Assembly (NCBI GenBank): GCA_030040015.1
Contig: JASHUM010000020.1
Coordinates: 1-50,709, forward strand
Origin: Acidimicrobiales bacterium
GTDB taxonomy: Bacteria > Actinomycetota > Acidimicrobiia > Acidimicrobiales > UBA8190
DNA: 50,709 bases
Reading direction: 5' to 3'
Below the pieces are notes generated by a model. That model was not told the DNA's origin and did no database searches. It was given only the letters and a program-made list of their open reading frames with translations. The position numbers and the translations under genes were made by a program. Below, piece after piece: positions 38,134-45,736 of this stretch. Within the stretch, counting starts at the first letter, position 1. Every line of letters starts with the position of its first letter.

Positions 38134-39027
38134 TTGAGCCCAGGTGACGCGCCAGAAGGAGGATGGAGCCTTCGGCCCACGGAAGTGTCCGACGCCGAGG
38201 GCGTCACGGCGGTCGTGGAGGCAGCCAACGCCGAGGCCAACAGGCAGGCGGGCCGGCCCGTCGCCGAACGCACTCCCGAGCGCCGCCAGCTCGATCTGCG
38301 ATGCGCGGAGCGCTTCGTCGAGCGCGACCCCGAGGGAGCCTGGGTGGCGGCGTCCGAGGACGGCGGCGTGGTCGGGATGGCCCAGTCCATCCGACGGGGG
38401 CCGTTCTGGGGGTTGTCCATGCTCTTCGTGGACCCCGGGTGGCAGAGCCGAGGGGTGGGGCGGGCGCTCATCTCTGCCGCGCTCCGCTATGCCGAGGGCG
38501 CCACGGCGCGCATGATCATCTCCTCCTCGGACCCGAGAGCCATGCGCAGGTACTGGTCGGCCGGGTTGCGCCTCCACCCGGCGGTGCAGGCATCGGGCCC
38601 GGTCCTCGCCGGCGCTGCGCCCTCCCAACCCGCCGGGAGGCCGGGCAAGGAGAGCGACCTCGACCTGGTCGACGGCGTGGACTCGGGCCTGCGCGGCTCG
38701 CGCTCCGAGGACGTGGCCTTTCTGCTCTCCGTGGGCAACGAACTGGGCGTGGTGGACGACGGAGGCGGTCGGGGCTACGTCGTGTGGCGCGACGACCGGC
38801 TGCAGATGCTCGGTGCCACCGACGAGGAGACGGCCAAGGCGCTGCTGTGGCGGTTCCTGGCCTCGTGCTCCGGCCCGGCCACCCTGCCGTGGATCACTTC
38901 GGCCCAGCAGTGGGCCATCGACGTGGCCATGTCGGCGCGGATGACGTTCCGGGTGGAGGGGGCGCTCTTCGTCGACGGGATCGAGCACCCACCCGGCCCG
39001 TGGCTGCCCTCAGGGTGGTTCTTCTGA
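38134..39027 (+). CDS. GNAT family N-acetyltransferase with degenerate second half
   Basis: The protein has 297 residues. The N-terminal half (about 10-150) is a GNAT domain with MLFVDPGWQSRGVGRALI (acetyl-CoA loop Q-S-R-G-V-G) and the C-terminal element DPRAMRRYWSAGLRL. The second half (about 185-290) has similar spacing of strands (GYVVWRDDRLQMLGA, MTFRVEGALFV) but lacks the glycine-rich acetyl-CoA loop, so it looks like a non-catalytic GNAT repeat. The start is TTG at 38134, with no better alternative in frame before the conserved region. It ends one base from the convergent carotenoid oxygenase gene. The substrate cannot be deduced. Confidence 0.75.
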   Translation: MSPGDAPEGGWSLRPTEVSDAEGVTAVVEAANAEANRQAGRPVAERTPERRQLDLRCAERFVERDPEGAWVAASEDGGVVGMAQSIRRGPFWGLSMLFVDPGWQSRGVGRALISAALRYAEGATARMIISSSDPRAMRRYWSAGLRLHPAVQASGPVLAGAAPSQPAGRPGKESDLDLVDGVDSGLRGSRSEDVAFLLSVGNELGVVDDGGGRGYVVWRDDRLQMLGATDEETAKALLWRFLASCSGPATLPWITSAQQWAIDVAMSARMTFRVEGALFVDGIEHPPGPWLPSGWFF

Positions 39028-39028
39028 G

Positions 39029-40504
39029 TCAGGCGGCGGGGACCCAGCTCCCGTGGAAGCCGTGGGGGACGCGACCAGGCAGGTGGACGGCGGCGACCGT
39101 CTGCAGCGTCCGGGCATCCAGCACGAGCAGGTCGCTTCGTCCCGTGGTGCGGTCGTAGACGAAGCCCACGAGCGCGCCGTCGTCCTCGGGGGCGTCCGCC
39201 GCCCGGGGCACGAAGAGGAATTCGTCCACCTCGTTGCCGGGTCCGAAGGAACGGGCCTGTGACGTCCCGGCGACGAGGTCGTGCTTGACGAGCCCGTGGG
39301 CCGTGGCGCCTTCGTCCCCGATCCCGGCGTCGCCGAAGTCCACGGCGTAGCCGAAACGGTGTCTCCGGCCGATCAGGCGTTCGTCGATGCGGGGGAACTC
39401 CAGGCCCCTGTCGTCGAGGCGTTCCTCGATGACCTTGCCCGCCGGGAGATCCACGCTCCAGCGGTCCAGGGTCGGCGGCCCTTCATTCGGGCCTCTGTGC
39501 TCGGTGGCGAACATCTGGGGGTGGCGTGCGACGTCCAGGACGACCCGGTCCCCGTCGTCGTAGGCGCCCAGGGGGTGGTACACGTAGCAGGGCTCGATCT
39601 CGAACCACCGCACGTCGGCCGAGCTCCCCTGGCGGGGCATGACCCCGATGCGGGCGGGATACGTCGGGTCCCAGGAGTAGGGCAGCGAGCCACGGTCGTT
39701 GCCGGCCCCACCGGTGGCCATCATCATGGCCACCAAGCGGTCGGGGACGCGCCGGCGTCCGATGGTCCTGGCCATGACTCGCTCGGTGGCCTTGCGGAAC
39801 AGCGGGGGTGCGGAGCGGGCCGCCTTGGCCGGATCGAAGGTCACCGGCAGGTCGTAGAGGACGACGTGGCGCTCGGTGAGCGAGAAGGCGTGCATCATCG
39901 GGCTGCCGTTCACCTCGATGTCGACCGTTCGCCGCACCCGCCCGTCGACGCCCAGGACCGAGTACTGGACCGTGTTGGCCCAGCCGAAGAAGTACGACAC
40001 GGCGTGCAGCTCACCGGTCTCCGGGTCGCGAAGCGGATGCGCCGTGTACCCCCCCGGCAGCGTGCCGTCGAAGTCGCACGATCCGATCGTGTCGAGGTCG
40101 AAGGTCAGCTCGTAGGGCCGGGCCCCGCCCTCCACCAAGGCGAAGGTCCGTCCGGCGTGGCCGATGACGTGCGTGTTGGGGGAGAAGTCGAACCCGGCGT
40201 AGACCCGGTCCTTCGGGCTCGACGCCTTCTCGCCGAGCGCCTTCTGGACCGAGGCCGAGCGGACGAATCGGTTGCGGTACCACTCAGCCCTGCCGTCGCG
40301 GACCCGCACGCCGTGGACCATGCCGGTGCCCATGAACCAGTGGTACGTGGCCGGGACGGCCGAGATGGGGTTGGGGCCGATGCGCAGATAGCGCCCGTCG
40401 AGGAATTCGGGGAGTCGGCCCTCGGTGTCGAGGACCGTGTCGGTGCGCTCCTCGTGGACGGGGGCGAAGTCCCCCTCGAGGTAGGGGTTGGTGGGGACGG
40501 CCAT
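39029..40504 (-). CDS. Carotenoid cleavage oxygenase (RPE65/CCO family)
   Basis: This is a non-haem Fe(II) dioxygenase that cleaves a double bond in carotenoids or, in some members, stilbenes. The 491-residue protein shows the family N-terminus (LPEFLDGRYLRIGPNP) and four segments with the expected iron-ligand histidines: YTAHPLRDPETGEL, MMHAFSLTERHVVLYD, YVYHPLGAYDDGDRVVLD and the C-terminal FHGSWVP. The ATG at 40504 is chosen because AGGAGG (40512-40517) lies exactly 7 bases upstream; a longer frame passing through the operator region is unlikely. It is divergent from a TetR gene and sits under a compact promoter with two palindromes, so it is probably the regulator's main target. The substrate is unknown. 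Confidence 0.9.
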   Translation of the reverse strand: MAVPTNPYLEGDFAPVHEERTDTVLDTEGRLPEFLDGRYLRIGPNPISAVPATYHWFMGTGMVHGVRVRDGRAEWYRNRFVRSASVQKALGEKASSPKDRVYAGFDFSPNTHVIGHAGRTFALVEGGARPYELTFDLDTIGSCDFDGTLPGGYTAHPLRDPETGELHAVSYFFGWANTVQYSVLGVDGRVRRTVDIEVNGSPMMHAFSLTERHVVLYDLPVTFDPAKAARSAPPLFRKATERVMARTIGRRRVPDRLVAMMMATGGAGNDRGSLPYSWDPTYPARIGVMPRQGSSADVRWFEIEPCYVYHPLGAYDDGDRVVLDVARHPQMFATEHRGPNEGPPTLDRWSVDLPAGKVIEERLDDRGLEFPRIDERLIGRRHRFGYAVDFGDAGIGDEGATAHGLVKHDLVAGTSQARSFGPGNEVDEFLFVPRAADAPEDDGALVGFVYDRTTGRSDLLVLDARTLQTVAAVHLPGRVPHGFHGSWVPAA

Positions 40505-40525
40505 GGGGGGGCCTCCTGTCGTTGG

Positions 40526-40540
40526 CATAGCAGCGCTATG
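40526..40540. promoter_or_regulatory. Operator palindrome 1 between the carotenoid oxygenase and tetR-type genes
   Basis: CATAGC-AGC-GCTATG is a perfect 6-base inverted repeat with a 3-base centre. It lies over the predicted transcription start of the oxygenase (about 40539) and just upstream of its ribosome binding site. Its centre is 22 bases from that of the second palindrome, about two helical turns, as expected for two dimers on one face. Binding by the adjacent TetR protein is inferred. Confidence 0.7.
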
Positions 40541-40545
40541 GACAA

Positions 40546-40574
40546 TCCATAGCAACGTTATGGCATACTGTCAA
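40546..40574 (-). promoter_or_regulatory. Promoter of the carotenoid oxygenase gene
   Basis: On the minus strand a perfect -35 TTGACA (40574-40569) is followed, after exactly 17 bases, by TATGGA (40551-40546) as -10. The predicted start is near 40539, leaving a leader of about 35 bases with a perfect AGGAGG. The -35 shares a base with the -10 of the divergent regulator promoter. Palindrome 2 fills the spacer and palindrome 1 overlaps the start site, a layout expected for repression. Confidence 0.65.
40547..40563. promoter_or_regulatory. Operator palindrome 2 between the carotenoid oxygenase and tetR-type genes
   Basis: CCATAGC-AAC-GTTATGG is an inverted repeat with one mismatch in seven base pairs and a 3-base centre. 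It has the same half-site (CATAgC/GtTATG) as palindrome 1. It occupies the -35/-10 spacer of the oxygenase promoter and abuts the -10 of the regulator promoter, so one bound dimer could silence both genes. Confidence 0.68.
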
Positions 40575-40576
40575 GG

Positions 40577-41224
40577 GTGAGTCCCAGGCCCCCCGACCCC
40601 GCCGTCCGGGCTGCGTTGATCGAGACGGCGGCGAGGATCGTGGCCACCGAGGGCCGGGCCGCACTCACCTTGCGGCGGCTGGCCGGCGAAGTGGGCACGT
40701 CGACGATGGCCGTCTACACCCACTTCGGCAGCATGGAGGAGCTGCGCCGTGAGGTGCGACGTGAGGGGTTCGCCCGTCTTCGCGCCCGTCTGGCCGCCGT
40801 CCGGGACAGCAAGGACCCCATGGCGGATCTGACGCTCCTGGGTGCCGCCTACTACCTGAGCGCCACCGCGTCGCCCAACCTGTACCGGGCCATGTTCCTC
40901 GACGGCCCGGTCGACGACGGCGACCTCGGGACCGGCCTCGACACCTTCATGTACCTGGTGAAGGCAATCGGCCGCTGCCTCGAAGCGGGTCGCTTCCCCG
41001 AGGCGGGCGGCACCGACCCGGCCGAGCTGGCCCTCGAGGTGTGGGGCATGACCCACGGGTTCGTCAGCCTGCAGCTGGCCAACCTGTTGCCTGCCGACCA
41101 GGCTGCCGAGCATCTGTCGTCCGGGGTGCGGAGCCTGTTCGTCGCCTGGGGGGACGACCCGGCCAAGACCGGCGCGTCGGCAGCGCGGGCACGACGGCGC
41201 CTGGCCGAGCTGTCGCCCGGGTGA
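40577..41224 (+). CDS. TetR family transcriptional regulator
   Basis: The protein has 215 residues with a typical TetR N-terminal DNA-binding domain: LIETAARIVATEG, then the helix-turn-helix LTLRRLAGEVGTSTMAVYTHFGSMEEL (about 30-56, given here in its conserved parts). The C-terminal ligand/dimer domain has the TetR_C pattern seen in WHG-type regulators (ALEVWGMTHGFVSLQL). The GTG start has no ribosome binding site and follows a candidate -10 by a leader-free distance. It is divergent from the carotenoid oxygenase, with two shared palindromes between. It is probably an autoregulated repressor responding to a carotenoid-derived or other hydrophobic ligand (inference). Confidence 0.88.
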   Translation: MSPRPPDPAVRAALIETAARIVATEGRAALTLRRLAGEVGTSTMAVYTHFGSMEELRREVRREGFARLRARLAAVRDSKDPMADLTLLGAAYYLSATASPNLYRAMFLDGPVDDGDLGTGLDTFMYLVKAIGRCLEAGRFPEAGGTDPAELALEVWGMTHGFVSLQLANLLPADQAAEHLSSGVRSLFVAWGDDPAKTGASAARARRRLAELSPG

Positions 41225-41275
41225 CCGCGATCGGGCCCACCGAGCCCGTAGCTTGGCCGGGGGAGGTGAGCGACG

Positions 41276-41638
41276 GTGACCGACGCGTACGAAGACGTTC
41301 TCGGCGAGACCCGCCGGCACGTGGCTCGTCTCCAGGGTGAGCTGGCCGCGGTGCGAGACCAACTCGCGTCGGCACTGGCGGCCGAGATCCAGCTCCGTCA
41401 GGAGATCGAGGCGTGCCGGACGGAGGCGGCGCTCGCCGCCGCCGAGTTGACGCACGCCCAGCGGGTGGCGGCCGAGCGTGACGAGTCAGCCCGTCATCGC
41501 GTCGCCGAGCTCGACGAACGTCTGGATGAAGCGCGGCGCCTTCAGGGGGACGCCGAAAAGGAGCGTGCCGCCGTCATCGCCGCGCTGGGGATGCGCGCTC
41601 GTCGGCGCTTGGGACGGGCCGGAGACTCCGAGGAGTGA
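41276..41638 (+). CDS. Small coiled-coil protein of unknown function
   Basis: The protein is 120 residues, almost entirely charged Ala/Glu/Arg heptads (about residues 5-105) typical of a long coiled coil, with a basic end (MRARRRLGRAG). No catalytic motif, signal peptide or membrane segment is seen. The GTG at 41276 has an excellent ribosome binding site (GGAGGTGAG, 41262-41270, 5 bases before it), which supports this as a real gene. It lies 51 bases after the TetR gene and nine bases before a SCO6745-family gene, and is probably co-transcribed with the latter. Confidence 0.68.
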   Translation: MTDAYEDVLGETRRHVARLQGELAAVRDQLASALAAEIQLRQEIEACRTEAALAAAELTHAQRVAAERDESARHRVAELDERLDEARRLQGDAEKERAAVIAALGMRARRRLGRAGDSEE

Positions 41639-41647
41639 TCGAGGCTC

Positions 41648-42511
41648 ATGCAGCTCATGCAGCTCACGCAGGTCCGGCGCATGTGGTGGTGCCTCGAGCA
41701 TCTGCACGCCGTCACCTACTTCGACGAGAGGTGCCGACGGGCCAACCGTGAGGCGGGGCTGCGGGGATTCTGGATGGGCTACTTCGCCACCAGAGCCGCT
41801 CCTCTCGGCCCGGTCGGCCCCGGTGTCGTCGAGGCGCTCTTCTCCAACTTCGCCCCGGCCATGGTGCGCCGTGCCCTCCCCGATGCCTGGGAGCTCTGCG
41901 AGCCCGCCGCCCTCCTCGGCGTTCGCCGGAGCGCCGCCGCCGAGGCCCTGCGCGCCCTGGTCCCCGACGTCGCCGACGCCGCCAAGCGCTCGCTCGAGGT
42001 GCTCGAGTCCTGCGTCCGGCTGGCTCCGGGCTCGGGCCGGCCCCTGTTCTGTGCCAATCGCGACCTTCCGCCCGGCGAGGACCCGGTGGCGGAGCTGTGG
42101 CAGCTGGCGACGACCCTGCGCGAGCACCGCGGCGACGGGCACGTGGCCGTGCTCGCCAGCGAGGGTCTCTCCGGGTGCGAGCCCCACGTCCTTCTCGCCG
42201 CCGACCACCGGATCCCGGCCGCCGTCCTCCGGGACAGCCGGGGATGGACCGAGGAGGAGTGGGAGCGCGCCTCGGTGCGACTCGGGCGTCTCGGCCTCCT
42301 CGACGACTCGACGGCGCTGACCGAGCGCGGGGCGGCGATGCGGGCACGCATCGAGGAAGTCACCGACACCCTGGCCACCCGGGCCTACGAACCGATCGGT
42401 GAGGATGGGGTCGACCACCTCCTGGACGTCCTGGGCGGGGCGGCGCGGGGCGTCTCGTCGTCCGGGGTCGTTCCCTACCCGAATCCCATGGGGCTCCCGA
42501 GGTTCCGATGA
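41648..42511 (+). CDS. SCO6745/SalK-like family protein
   Basis: The protein has 287 residues and matches the actinobacterial SCO6745 (SalK-like) pattern. Its N-terminus reads R-R-M-W-W-C-L-E-H-L-H-A-V-T-Y-F, then GFWMGYFATRAAPLGPVGPGVVEALFSNFAPAMVRRALP. The C-terminal half resembles a winged helix (RDSRGWTEEEWERASVRLGRLGLLDD). The biochemical role of the family is not established. The start region contains two exact copies and one variant of a 9-base repeat (41644-41670), giving two in-frame ATGs (41648 and 41657). The stop overlaps the ATG of the next gene (ATGA). Confidence 0.8.
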   Translation: MQLMQLTQVRRMWWCLEHLHAVTYFDERCRRANREAGLRGFWMGYFATRAAPLGPVGPGVVEALFSNFAPAMVRRALPDAWELCEPAALLGVRRSAAAEALRALVPDVADAAKRSLEVLESCVRLAPGSGRPLFCANRDLPPGEDPVAELWQLATTLREHRGDGHVAVLASEGLSGCEPHVLLAADHRIPAAVLRDSRGWTEEEWERASVRLGRLGLLDDSTALTERGAAMRARIEEVTDTLATRAYEPIGEDGVDHLLDVLGGAARGVSSSGVVPYPNPMGLPRFR

Positions 42512-43020
42512 GCGGGGACGCCGGTTGTTGTGCCCAGTGCGGCTTCGCCTTCGAGCCCTTCGACCGCGACGGCGCCTGCAAGACGATCACGGCGGGATCC
42601 GGCGAGCTCGCCGGGCTTCTCGTCGACACCCGGGCAGCCGATCTCGGTCGGCGGCGCGAGCAGGAGACGTGGTCCGTGATCGAGTACGGCTGCCATCTCC
42701 GCGACGTCCTCCTCGTGCAGCGTGAGCGGGTCCTCCTGGCCCGACGAGTGGACGTCCCCGTGTTCGAGCCCATGGGTCGGGACGACCGCGTCGAACACGA
42801 CGGCTACGACGAGCAGGAGCCCCACGACGTCGCCAGGCAGCTCGCCGACGCCGCCGCCATGTTCGTCAACGTCGTGCGCCGCTTGTCACCGGCCGACCTG
42901 GAGCGGCGAGCCGTCTACCCCTATCCGGAGCCGACGGAGCGCACCCTGGCCTGGGTGGTGGCCAACACCGGGCACGAGGTCGTCCACCACCTGGGCGACG
43001 TCCGGGCCCAGCTGGGCTGA
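42508..43020 (+). CDS. DinB family protein (putative metal-dependent thiol/bacillithiol-mycothiol-transferase-like)
   Basis: This is a 170-residue four-helix-bundle protein with the DinB-type histidine pattern: a His in EYGCHLRDVLL and paired histidines in NTGHEVVHHLGDVRAQL, which would form a metal site. Some DinB relatives transfer low-molecular-weight thiols (for example mycothiol-dependent enzymes), but many are uncharacterised. The N-terminus carries CCAQCGFAFEPFDRDGAC, a possible zinc-knuckle remnant. The ATG overlaps the preceding stop by four bases, so the two products may act together. It is convergent with the ABC ATPase gene, with one base between stops. Confidence 0.8.
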   Translation: MSGDAGCCAQCGFAFEPFDRDGACKTITAGSGELAGLLVDTRAADLGRRREQETWSVIEYGCHLRDVLLVQRERVLLARRVDVPVFEPMGRDDRVEHDGYDEQEPHDVARQLADAAAMFVNVVRRLSPADLERRAVYPYPEPTERTLAWVVANTGHEVVHHLGDVRAQLG

Positions 43021-43021
43021 C

Positions 43022-44083
43022 CTACTTCGCCGGCCAGGCTTCGACGGGTCCGCTGGCGTTGACCACGACGCTGGAGCCGGGTGCGGCCGTGAGCCTTCCC
43101 GTCACCCTGGCCACGAGCGGGCCGGAGAGACCGGGCAGCTCGGGCTCGAGGTGCACGGTGGCGTCGTGGCCGTGGAAGTCGACGTCGATGACCTTGGCGC
43201 GTACGCCGGCGGTCGAGCCGTTCGTGTCGACGGTGAGTTGCTCGGGACGGACGAGGACGGTCACCGGCAGGTGCCCGGTGTCGGGCACGGGGTGGCACAG
43301 GGGGACCGTCCCGAGGGCGGTGGCGACGTGGTCGCCCTCGGCGACTCCCTCGACGAGGTTGGCCTCGCCGACGAACGTGGCCAGCTCGGCGTCGAGAGGG
43401 TGGTCGTAGAGGTCGCGCGGCGTGTCGACTTGGGCGATCCTGCCCTTGCGCATGACGGCGACCAGGTCGGCCATCGACAGTGCCTCATCCTGGTCGTGGG
43501 TGACGATGAGGGCCGTCGTCCCGGCGTGGCGGAGGGCGGCGGCGACCTCGGCGCGCACGCTGGCCCGCATGTTGGCGTCGAGGGAGGCGAAGGGCTCGTC
43601 GAGCAGGACCACTCGGGGGCGGGTGGCCAGCGCCCGGGCCACGGCGACGCGTTGCTGCTGCCCGCCCGAGAGCTGGTGCGGGTAGCGATGGGCGAGGTCC
43701 TCGAGCCCCACCACGGCGAGCAGGTGGTCCGTCACCGGTCCGTGGCGCTTGCGACGCGACAGACCGAAGCCGATGTTCGCTCGGACGTCGAGATGGGGGA
43801 ACAGGCTGCCCTCCTGGGACACGTACCCGACCCTGCGCCGCTCGACCGGGACGTTGACATGGTCGTCCGCCACCAGCAACTTCCCGATGGAGACCGTGCC
43901 GGAGTCGGGCCGGTCGAAGCCGGCCACGATCCGCAGCAGGGTGGTCTTGCCACTCCCCGACGGGCCCAGGATGGCCGTGATCGAGCCGGCGGGCACGGTG
44001 AGGTCCACGCCGGTGAGGACGGCCGTCGAGCCGAAGGCCTTGTGGATCCCTCTGATGACTACGGCTTCGGGCTCTCGGGTCAT
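43022..44083 (-). CDS. fbpC: ABC transporter ATP-binding protein, ferric iron (FbpC-like)
   Basis: This is a 353-residue ATPase with Walker A GPSGSGKT, signature LSGGQQQRVAVARAL, Walker B VVLLDEPFASLD, the H-loop VTHDQDEAL, and a C-terminal TOBE-like extension of about 110 residues, as in the FbpC/PotA/CysA class. It energises import through the FbpB-like permease. The ATG overlaps the stop of the permease gene (ATGA). With its neighbours it belongs to the ferric-iron subgroup; polyamine or thiamine transport is the alternative for the ATPase alone, but the binding protein favours iron. Confidence 0.9.
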   Translation of the reverse strand: MTREPEAVVIRGIHKAFGSTAVLTGVDLTVPAGSITAILGPSGSGKTTLLRIVAGFDRPDSGTVSIGKLLVADDHVNVPVERRRVGYVSQEGSLFPHLDVRANIGFGLSRRKRHGPVTDHLLAVVGLEDLAHRYPHQLSGGQQQRVAVARALATRPRVVLLDEPFASLDANMRASVRAEVAAALRHAGTTALIVTHDQDEALSMADLVAVMRKGRIAQVDTPRDLYDHPLDAELATFVGEANLVEGVAEGDHVATALGTVPLCHPVPDTGHLPVTVLVRPEQLTVDTNGSTAGVRAKVIDVDFHGHDATVHLEPELPGLSGPLVARVTGRLTAAPGSSVVVNASGPVEAWPAK

Positions 44084-45693
44084 GCCGGTGCTGCCGCTCG
44101 GGTCGGGAGGCGGTCGAAGTACCTCCCCAGCACGTAGCTTGGCACGGCCGCCACGCCCATGATGACCAGGGCGAAGGGAGCGGCCTGCCCGTACGACAGG
44201 TTCTGCTGGTACGACCAGAACTGGGTGGCCAGGGTCTGGACGCCGGTGGGAACCAGGATGAGCGTGGCGGTGAGCTCGGTCACCGCCGCCAGGAAGACCA
44301 AGCAGAACGAGGCGGCCAGGCCGGGGCCCACCAGCGGGAGGGTCACCCGGCGCAGCACCGACAGCCGGCGGTGTCCGAGGGCGCGTGCTGCCTCCTCGAC
44401 CCCGACCGGGGCGTGGGCCACCGAGGCGCGCACCCCGACGAGCGCCAGGGGAAAGAACAAGATGGCGTAGGCCAGGATCAAAAGCGGTGCTCCCTGGTAC
44501 CCGAATCCGCCGGCATAGCGCTCACAGAAGTAGCTCAGGGTGAAGGCGACGACGATGCCCGGCACGGCCATGACGATGTAGGTGCTCCGCTCAAGGAGCC
44601 AGCTGGTCCACGACGGATGGCGCACGGCCAACAAGGCGATGGGGAGCACGGCGACCGTGTCGACGGCGGCCGCCGATCCGCTGTAGAGGGCGGTGTGCCC
44701 GCCGGCACTGGCCAGTGTGACACCGCCGATGGCGTGGGCCCCGCCCTGGAAGATCCAGTACACGCTGGCGGCCACCGGGACCCCGAGGGCGAGGCCGACG
44801 AGCGCGGTGAAGGCGGCGAGGACGGGGACCTTGGCTCGGCCCAGACGGTGGCGGCGGATCACCCGCTGTGCCAGTGGGCCGGTGCGGGCCACGCGGCCCT
44901 TCCCGCGGGCAGCGGCCTCCCCGATGAGGACGAAGGCGCCCAGGACGACGAGGACGAGCGAGAGTGCGCAGGCCGTCGGCACGTTGAACGAGACCTGGAA
45001 CTCCGTGAAGATCTCGGTCGTGAACGTCTGATACCCGAGGATCTCGAAGGCGCCGTACTCGGCCAGCAGCACCAGGGCGACGAGCACGCAGCCCCCGAGG
45101 ATGGCCCAGCTTGCTTGTCCCAGCGTCACCCGCAGAAAGGTCCGGACCCGGCCCACACCCAGGCTGCGCGACACCTCTTCCAGCCCCGGGTCGGCGGCAC
45201 GCAGGCTGGCAGCCACCGGGAGGTACACGAGGGGGTACACCGCCAGCGTCATGACCAGCACCGCCCCACGAAAGCCCTGCACCCAGTTGGTCAGCGACGC
45301 CCAGCCGAAGCTCACGACGAAGTCGGGGATGGCGAAAGGGACGACGACGAGGATGGCCCAGACCCGCCGTCCGGGCAGGTCGGTGCGCTCGACGCACCAC
45401 GCCGCCAGGGTCCCGATCACGGCGCACAGGATGGTGACCACGACGGTCAGGCGGACGGTGTTCCACAGCAACGTGCCGGTGAGCGGGCGCCACATCAGCC
45501 GGGCCACGGCCCCGAAGCCCACTCCCGACGCTTCGAACACCAGGAAGGCGAGAGGAGCGAGCAGCCCGGCGGCCACGACGACGCTGGCGGTGAGCATCCC
45601 CCACGGGGGCATCCGCCGCCGGGCCGGGACGTGCGGCATCCGCGCCTCGAACTCCTTGCCGAGGACCGTGGTGGTCGCCGCCCCCGTGGTCAT
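44080..45693 (-). CDS. fbpB: Iron ABC transporter permease (FbpB-like, fused two-domain)
   Basis: The permease has 537 residues with about twelve helices arranged as two duplicated halves. Each half has a recognisable EAA cytoplasmic loop: EEVSRSLGVGRVRTFLRVTL in the first and EEAARALGHRRLSVLRRVTL in the second. This fused arrangement is typical for FbpB/FutB-type ferric iron permeases. The start is ATG at 45693, 43 bases after the stop of the binding-protein gene (45737). The stop overlaps the ATG of fbpC. Confidence 0.9.
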   Translation of the reverse strand: MTTGAATTTVLGKEFEARMPHVPARRRMPPWGMLTASVVVAAGLLAPLAFLVFEASGVGFGAVARLMWRPLTGTLLWNTVRLTVVVTILCAVIGTLAAWCVERTDLPGRRVWAILVVVPFAIPDFVVSFGWASLTNWVQGFRGAVLVMTLAVYPLVYLPVAASLRAADPGLEEVSRSLGVGRVRTFLRVTLGQASWAILGGCVLVALVLLAEYGAFEILGYQTFTTEIFTEFQVSFNVPTACALSLVLVVLGAFVLIGEAAARGKGRVARTGPLAQRVIRRHRLGRAKVPVLAAFTALVGLALGVPVAASVYWIFQGGAHAIGGVTLASAGGHTALYSGSAAAVDTVAVLPIALLAVRHPSWTSWLLERSTYIVMAVPGIVVAFTLSYFCERYAGGFGYQGAPLLILAYAILFFPLALVGVRASVAHAPVGVEEAARALGHRRLSVLRRVTLPLVGPGLAASFCLVFLAAVTELTATLILVPTGVQTLATQFWSYQQNLSYGQAAPFALVIMGVAAVPSYVLGRYFDRLPTRAAAPA

Positions 45694-45736
45694 TACCGGA
45701 TCGGTGCCGGGTGTCCGGCGCCGGCCGCTGCGTCGC

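Larger units (their letters stand above)
40539..40577 (+). promoter_or_regulatory. Candidate promoter of the tetR-type gene (probably leaderless)
   Basis: A TGGACA (40539-40544) and a CATACT (40564-40569) are spaced by 19 bases. The GTG start codon lies at 40577, 8 bases after the last base of the -10, so transcription would begin at or next to the first base of the start codon, a leaderless mRNA. No ribosome binding site is present upstream, in agreement. The spacing is slightly long, so confidence is moderate. Confidence 0.45.

Noticed and set aside
35952-38471. An 839-codon antisense frame across qcrA/qcrB and the GNAT gene
   Set aside because: It has shadow-frame composition (His/Asp/Glu/Arg/Gly runs) and no domain, and it is antisense to clearly conserved genes.
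43022-44083. Considered polyamine or sulfate importer for the ABC system
   Set aside because: The binding protein has the adjacent tyrosines and N-terminal pattern of ferric-binding proteins, and the permease is the fused FbpB form.
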